Translations under genes and position numbers: made by a program
Notes under the pieces: model-generated
Told to the model about the DNA's origin: nothing
What the model saw: only the letters and a program-made list of their open reading frames with translations
Database searches by the model: none
Part shown: positions 26,053 through 29,322 of the stretch, in pieces
Numbering within the stretch: the stretch's first letter is position 1
Layout: each line of letters begins with the position of its first letter
Origin: an uncultured Clostridium sp.
Lineage (GTDB): Bacteria; Bacillota; Clostridia; Clostridiales; Clostridiaceae
Length of the DNA stretch: 29,322 bases
Assembly (NCBI RefSeq): GCF_900769625.1
Contig: NZ_CAAGHK010000056.1
Location: 1-29,322 of the forward strand
Direction: 5' to 3'

Positions 26053-26541
26053 TTAATATATTATATTTGTATAATATCCGGCCTCAGTATCATTAATTTT
26101 AACAAAGATCGTCGTATCTTTATCTTTATAATCAACAGTAAACTCTAAATTACTTCTGTTTATATCTCTTTTAAGCTTATCTAAAATATCATCTGCTGTA
26201 GTTGTATCAGTATAATTAATTTCTCTTAATACTTCGTCAGCTTTTGATACCGCCTCTCTCCAAGACAGTTCTCCATCAATATCTCCTTTATATGTTGTTT
26301 TAAGAACACTTTTGCTTACAGAGAAGCTTTGAACAACATTATTTTCAGAGTCATTTATACTTATACTATATAAATAATATCCTGTATAATCCTTACTTAC
26401 AGTATGCTGGTTCTTTGTAAAATTAATTTTATAGCTGTTGTCTGCTAATGTAACTCCACTAGTGAAATAGCTTTCAGATACTGACAATAATGATGAATCA
26501 TAATATTTTTGAATATTGATAACTATTAATTTAAAAACTTA
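26053..26541 (-). pseudogene. N-terminally truncated protein of unknown function
   Basis: A frame of about 162 codons is open from a TAA at 26539-26541 to the stop at 26053. It has no ATG near its beginning. The first possible start is a TTG at 26487 that lacks any ribosome binding site, and sensible protein sequence runs upstream of it (LIVINIQKYYDSSLLSVSES). The hydrophobic VFKLIVINI next to the break looks like the end of a membrane anchor whose first part has gone. The rest is a polar extracytoplasmic-looking domain (GYYLYSISIND, GELSWREAVSKADEVL, FVKINDTEAGYYTNIIY). The break coincides with the stop codon of the upstream HAD gene (26539-26541), so a deletion joined the two. I do not recognise the family. 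Confidence 0.6.
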
Positions 26542-27195
26542 TTTGATAACAATATCTATAATATCCTGTGGTTTTTCAACTACATATTCGGCTCTTGCCT
26601 GTGTAAGTTCAACAACATCACCATATCCATAAAGAACACCAATTGATTTTATATTATTGGCCTTTGCTCCAATTATATCATGTTCTCTGTCCCCAACCAT
26701 GATAACCTTCGAAATATCTTCAATACCGGCATTATCCATAGAATACTTTATGACATCGCTTTTTTTTACTCTTGTTTCCTCTAAATCAGCTCCGCCAATA
26801 AAATCAAAATACTTTGCCAAGTCAAAATAATCTAGAACAGTTTTGGCATGTACTTCTGGTTTAGAAGTGGCAATTATAAGTTTCTTGCCATTATCCTTAA
26901 GAACCTTTAGTGTTTCTTCAATCCCATCATATACTTTATTTTCATAAATACCCTTATCTGTATAGTATTCTCTAAACTTAGTTATCCCAAGTTCTGCTTT
27001 CTCATCATCAAAATCATAGAAATTTTTATATGAATCTCTTAGAGGCGGACCAACAAATCTTCTTAATTCATTTAAGTCTTTAACATCAATCCCAAAATAA
27101 TTTAAAGCATATTGTACTGCTTTTGTTATACCTTCTCCCGAGTCTGTCAGTGTTCCATCTAAATCAAATAATATGTATTGAAAATCGTTCTTCAA
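26539..27195 (-). CDS. HAD-superfamily phosphatase (phosphoglycolate phosphatase-like)
   Basis: A 218-residue HAD subfamily IA hydrolase with a helical cap. Motif I is FDLDGTLTDS with the nucleophile and general acid aspartates, motif II is IATSKPE, the motif III lysine lies in RVKKSDVI, and motif IV is VMVGDREHD-like (here IMVGDREHDI). The cap contains RRFVGPPLRDSY. Such proteins dephosphorylate small sugar phosphates, phosphoglycolate or nucleotides; the exact substrate cannot be read off. I place the start at TTG 27195 because the TTGGAGGT ribosome binding site lies just before it; a longer reading from TTG 27210 would include that site. Its stop overlaps the head of the truncated gene at 26053-26541, and it is divergent from the broken MocR gene. 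Confidence 0.85.
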   Translation of the reverse strand: MKNDFQYILFDLDGTLTDSGEGITKAVQYALNYFGIDVKDLNELRRFVGPPLRDSYKNFYDFDDEKAELGITKFREYYTDKGIYENKVYDGIEETLKVLKDNGKKLIIATSKPEVHAKTVLDYFDLAKYFDFIGGADLEETRVKKSDVIKYSMDNAGIEDISKVIMVGDREHDIIGAKANNIKSIGVLYGYGDVVELTQARAEYVVEKPQDIIDIVIK

Positions 27196-27246
27196 AATGT
27201 ATACCTCCAAATTACATTATAGTTATCATTATATCATTAATTCAAT

Positions 27247-27907
27247 ATGTATCAAATTATAATGAAATCTCCTCTATATAAATCCCTTGCTTATTCTTTG
27301 AAAGAAGATATATTAAACGGATTTCTTAAGCCTGGCGATAAACTTCCTCCACAGAGGGAACTTGCCGATTATCTTGATATTAACTTAAGTACGATTACAC
27401 GAGCTTTTAAAATCTGTGAACTAAAAGGCTTAACCAGCGGACATACTGTCCGTGGAACCTATATTTCTTCTGATTGAAGATGGAATTTATTCTTTTATAA
27501 ATTTTCGCAATTTATTTCCTCTCACAGCCTTAATTCCAGAACAGAGTATCTACATTTGTTCTGTATCAAAATCACTCTGCGTTGGTCTCAGAATAGGTTT
27601 TATGGTTATTCCTAATAAATTTTCAGCATCCATAGAAGAAGGTATCTATAATATAAATCTTGTCACCTCTCCATTTAATGCCGAAGTTATCTGTCAGATG
27701 ATTGAAACAGTACTTGCTTATAAAATATTAGAAGAACGTAAAGAAATGACTCTTGAGAGAAATAAAATTGTTGATGAAATATTATTCAATCATACGGTGC
27801 TTGGTAATAAATACTCTCCATTCCGCTGGCTTATGCTTCCTGAAAAAATGTACAGTCAGCTCATTGTAGAAAGTTCTTCATTTAGATACAATTCTCTTAA
27901 GGAATGA
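27247..27907 (+). pseudogene. MocR-type regulator (GntR HTH plus aminotransferase-like domain) with its middle deleted
   Basis: The first frame (27247-27477, 76 aa) is a complete GntR winged-helix domain: SLAYSLKEDILNG, KPGDKLPPQRELADYL, NLSTITRAFKICELKGL, then GTYISSD and stop. A second frame, recognisable from about 27470, continues as LIEDGIYSFINF and YICSVSKSLCVGLRIGF, where the lysine is the PLP-binding residue of the aminotransferase-like domain, and runs to 27907. MocR proteins have about 450-470 residues. Here roughly half, including the linker and the large-domain N-terminus, is missing between the two parts, and the frames do not match. The end after RWLMLPEKMYSQL also departs from expectation. 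A PLP-dependent sensor cannot fold from this. No ribosome binding site is evident at the first ATG. Confidence 0.8.
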
Positions 27908-28087
27908 TTAGTGCATTATTTTAAGAGTAGTATACTAATATAAATTTAATACCAATTACTGCAATAACAGAGCATTCTATTCTGCAGATGCGTAGTAATA
28001 ACTTATTATACAAAAATCAATCTATATTAAAATTATAAATTGTTTTTCATAATTAATATATTTTTTAACTTCCAGAGAAATTTATCT

Positions 28088-28936
28088 TTATTCTGTAAAA
28101 TATGCAACTCCAATAGCTCCCGGTCCTACATGAGCACCTATAACCGGCCCAATAGATTGAATATTTACCGGTATATTTAATTTTTGACTCAATTTTTCTG
28201 CAAGCTGGCTGCCCTCTTTTTGACAGTCAATATGATGTACTATTACACCTTTAATTTTGTTTTTCTGACAGTCATTCAGTACTTTATTTAATATTTCATC
28301 CACTGCTTTCTTTTTAGTTCTTACCTTTTCAAAAACTGTAGTTTCTCCGTTTTCAACTGTCAAAATAGGTTTTATCTGCAGAATTCCTCCTATAAGTGCA
28401 GATGCAGTACCAATTCTGCCTCCCCTTTGAAGATATCTAAGAGTATCTGGAACAAATAAAAATCTGCTATTTCTTCTTACTTGTTCTGCAGTTTCTACTA
28501 CATCTTTTATTAAAGATCCACTTTTTGCTACACGTGCTGCTTCAATTGCTATAAACCCCATCTGCATACAATTTGTGCATGAATCAACTATTTCAATTAC
28601 TGCATCTTTATTGTTTTCAAGTATCATATTTTTTACAAGCCCTGCACTTGAATATGTACCACTCATCTTAGAGGAAATAAATATTCCAACAATTTCATCA
28701 CCATTATCAGTAATCTTCTTAAAAATATTGAAAAGTTCATCTATATTAGGCTGTGATGATTTTGGTATTTCTCCTGTTTCTTCTATATGTCTATAGAATT
28801 CTCTGTTATCTAAATCTATTTCTTTATGACTTTCTCCATTAAAAAAAACACTTAAGGATACTATACTAATATCAAGCTTCCGAGCTATTTCTTCAGGTAT
28901 ATAACTAGTACTGTCTGTTATTATTTTTATTGCCAT
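28088..28936 (-). CDS. DegV-family fatty acid-binding protein
   Basis: A 282-residue DegV protein. The N-terminal half opens with KIITDSTSYIPEEIARKLDISIVSLSVFF (the conserved DST near residue 8), followed by the KSSQPNIDEL and SSKMSGTYSSA loops, where T and S contact the acyl carboxylate. The C-terminal half has LRYLQRGGRIG and ILQIKPIL, and ends with IGPVIGAHVGPGAIGVAYF. DegV/FakB proteins hold a fatty acid for the kinase FakA, which makes acyl-phosphate from exogenous fatty acids. No fakA is in the window, so it is an orphan member. GGAGG stands 6 bases before ATG 28936. Confidence 0.92.
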   Translation of the reverse strand: MAIKIITDSTSYIPEEIARKLDISIVSLSVFFNGESHKEIDLDNREFYRHIEETGEIPKSSQPNIDELFNIFKKITDNGDEIVGIFISSKMSGTYSSAGLVKNMILENNKDAVIEIVDSCTNCMQMGFIAIEAARVAKSGSLIKDVVETAEQVRRNSRFLFVPDTLRYLQRGGRIGTASALIGGILQIKPILTVENGETTVFEKVRTKKKAVDEILNKVLNDCQKNKIKGVIVHHIDCQKEGSQLAEKLSQKLNIPVNIQSIGPVIGAHVGPGAIGVAYFTE

Positions 28937-29133
28937 TTTTTCCTCCTTATATTATTACTTTTTACATTTTTTATAATTCTATCACATTTCTTACTTCATA
29001 TAAACAACAGCCTGTCTGATATACCATTATTTTACTTTATTTGTTTCTCTGCCACTATCAATTCACCATTACATTTTATTATTAAATTATGCATTTTCAA
29101 ATATGACTATTTTATAATAGTATGTTAAAATAA

Positions 29134-29310
29134 TTACAAAATTGAAAGACCCTCATAACAGTCACTTCGCGTATGAATAGATATCAGCTTTCCGTATCTG
29201 GCTGCGACTTTTGACAGTTGGAGAACTTCTTCCTTAGAACTTCCAGGAACGTATTCAAGACCATCAAAATTTTTATTATCCAAAAATCGAGTAGGAGGAA
29301 AATAATTATT
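29134..29310 (-). pseudogene. Amidohydrolase fragment (N-acyl-D-amino-acid deacylase-like)
   Basis: The minus strand is open from a stop at 29311-29313 to TAA at 29134-29136. It reads PPTRFLDNKNFDGLEYVPGS, SKEEVLQLSKVAARYGKL, then ISIHTRSDCYEGLSIL. GLEYVPG, followed by LxxLSKVAAxYG and a histidine in SIHTR, is the middle of metal-dependent amidohydrolases of the D-aminoacylase group. The frame is stopped on both sides and the metal-binding N-terminal HxH and the whole C-terminal half are absent, so only a remnant remains in this window. What lies beyond the window edge cannot be seen. The 197 bp between it and degV hold nothing I can name. Confidence 0.55.
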
Positions 29311-29322
29311 TTATTTTCCGTC

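Noticed and set aside
1..29322. CRISPR array, tRNA, rRNA, prophage or toxin-antitoxin module
   Set aside because: No regularly spaced repeats, no tRNA cloverleaf or rRNA-like stretch, and no phage structural or recognisable toxin/antitoxin genes were seen.

Overview
The window looks like a chromosomal segment of a spore-forming, strictly anaerobic Firmicute, most likely Clostridium sensu stricto or a close relative. The evidence is the strongly AT-rich DNA, the AT-biased codon choice, GGAGG-type ribosome binding sites with several TTG starts, and the gene content: a giant 2-hydroxyacyl-CoA dehydratase activase-like protein, a GshAB fusion, a DegV protein, a SPOCS-domain spore-type protein and a YkuD L,D-transpeptidase. 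These assignments come from reading motifs, not from a database search.

Layout. 1-91 holds the tail of an upstream gene, possibly a transposase. 359-4672 (-) is the orphan giant activase. 4919-5272 (+) is a small TPR protein that converges on a minus-strand operon reading M16 peptidase > recX > transglutaminase-like protein (7937 down to 5290). 8215-10440 (+) is an OmpR-type response regulator and histidine kinase pair, closed by a 25-bp perfect hairpin. 10664-13353 (-) is a likely operon of calcineurin-like phosphoesterase (split at an A10 run) > M19 dipeptidase > SDR reductase of the YmfI type. 13719-14411 (+) is a single-SPOCS-domain protein. 14682-17484 (-) carries an ArsR-type regulator upstream of gshAB. 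17789-18010 (-) is a small unknown gene with its own promoter and terminator. 18394-19602 (-) is a Na+/H+-type antiporter and 19878-21440 (-) an L,D-transpeptidase.

The right-hand third (about 21.7-29.3 kb) mixes intact genes (two MATE exporters, a HAD phosphatase, a DegV protein, a small membrane protein) with at least five broken ones: a 50-codon TtcA stub, a frameshifted C-terminal remnant of an SPL-type radical SAM protein, a protein lacking its N-terminus and start, a MocR-type regulator with its middle missing, and an amidohydrolase fragment at the window edge. This decay zone is the most unusual large-scale feature.

Functionally the segment is mostly housekeeping, envelope and stress functions: thiol synthesis, drug and cation efflux, cell-wall cross-linking and signalling. 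I see no CRISPR array, tRNA, rRNA or complete mobile element, and no multi-gene system that I would call new. The best leads are the A10-split phosphoesterase (possible slippage or -1 frameshifting), the hairpin directly before the gshAB ribosome binding site, the ArsR promoter/operator arrangement, a palindrome upstream of the second MATE gene, and the unknown 73-residue gene.
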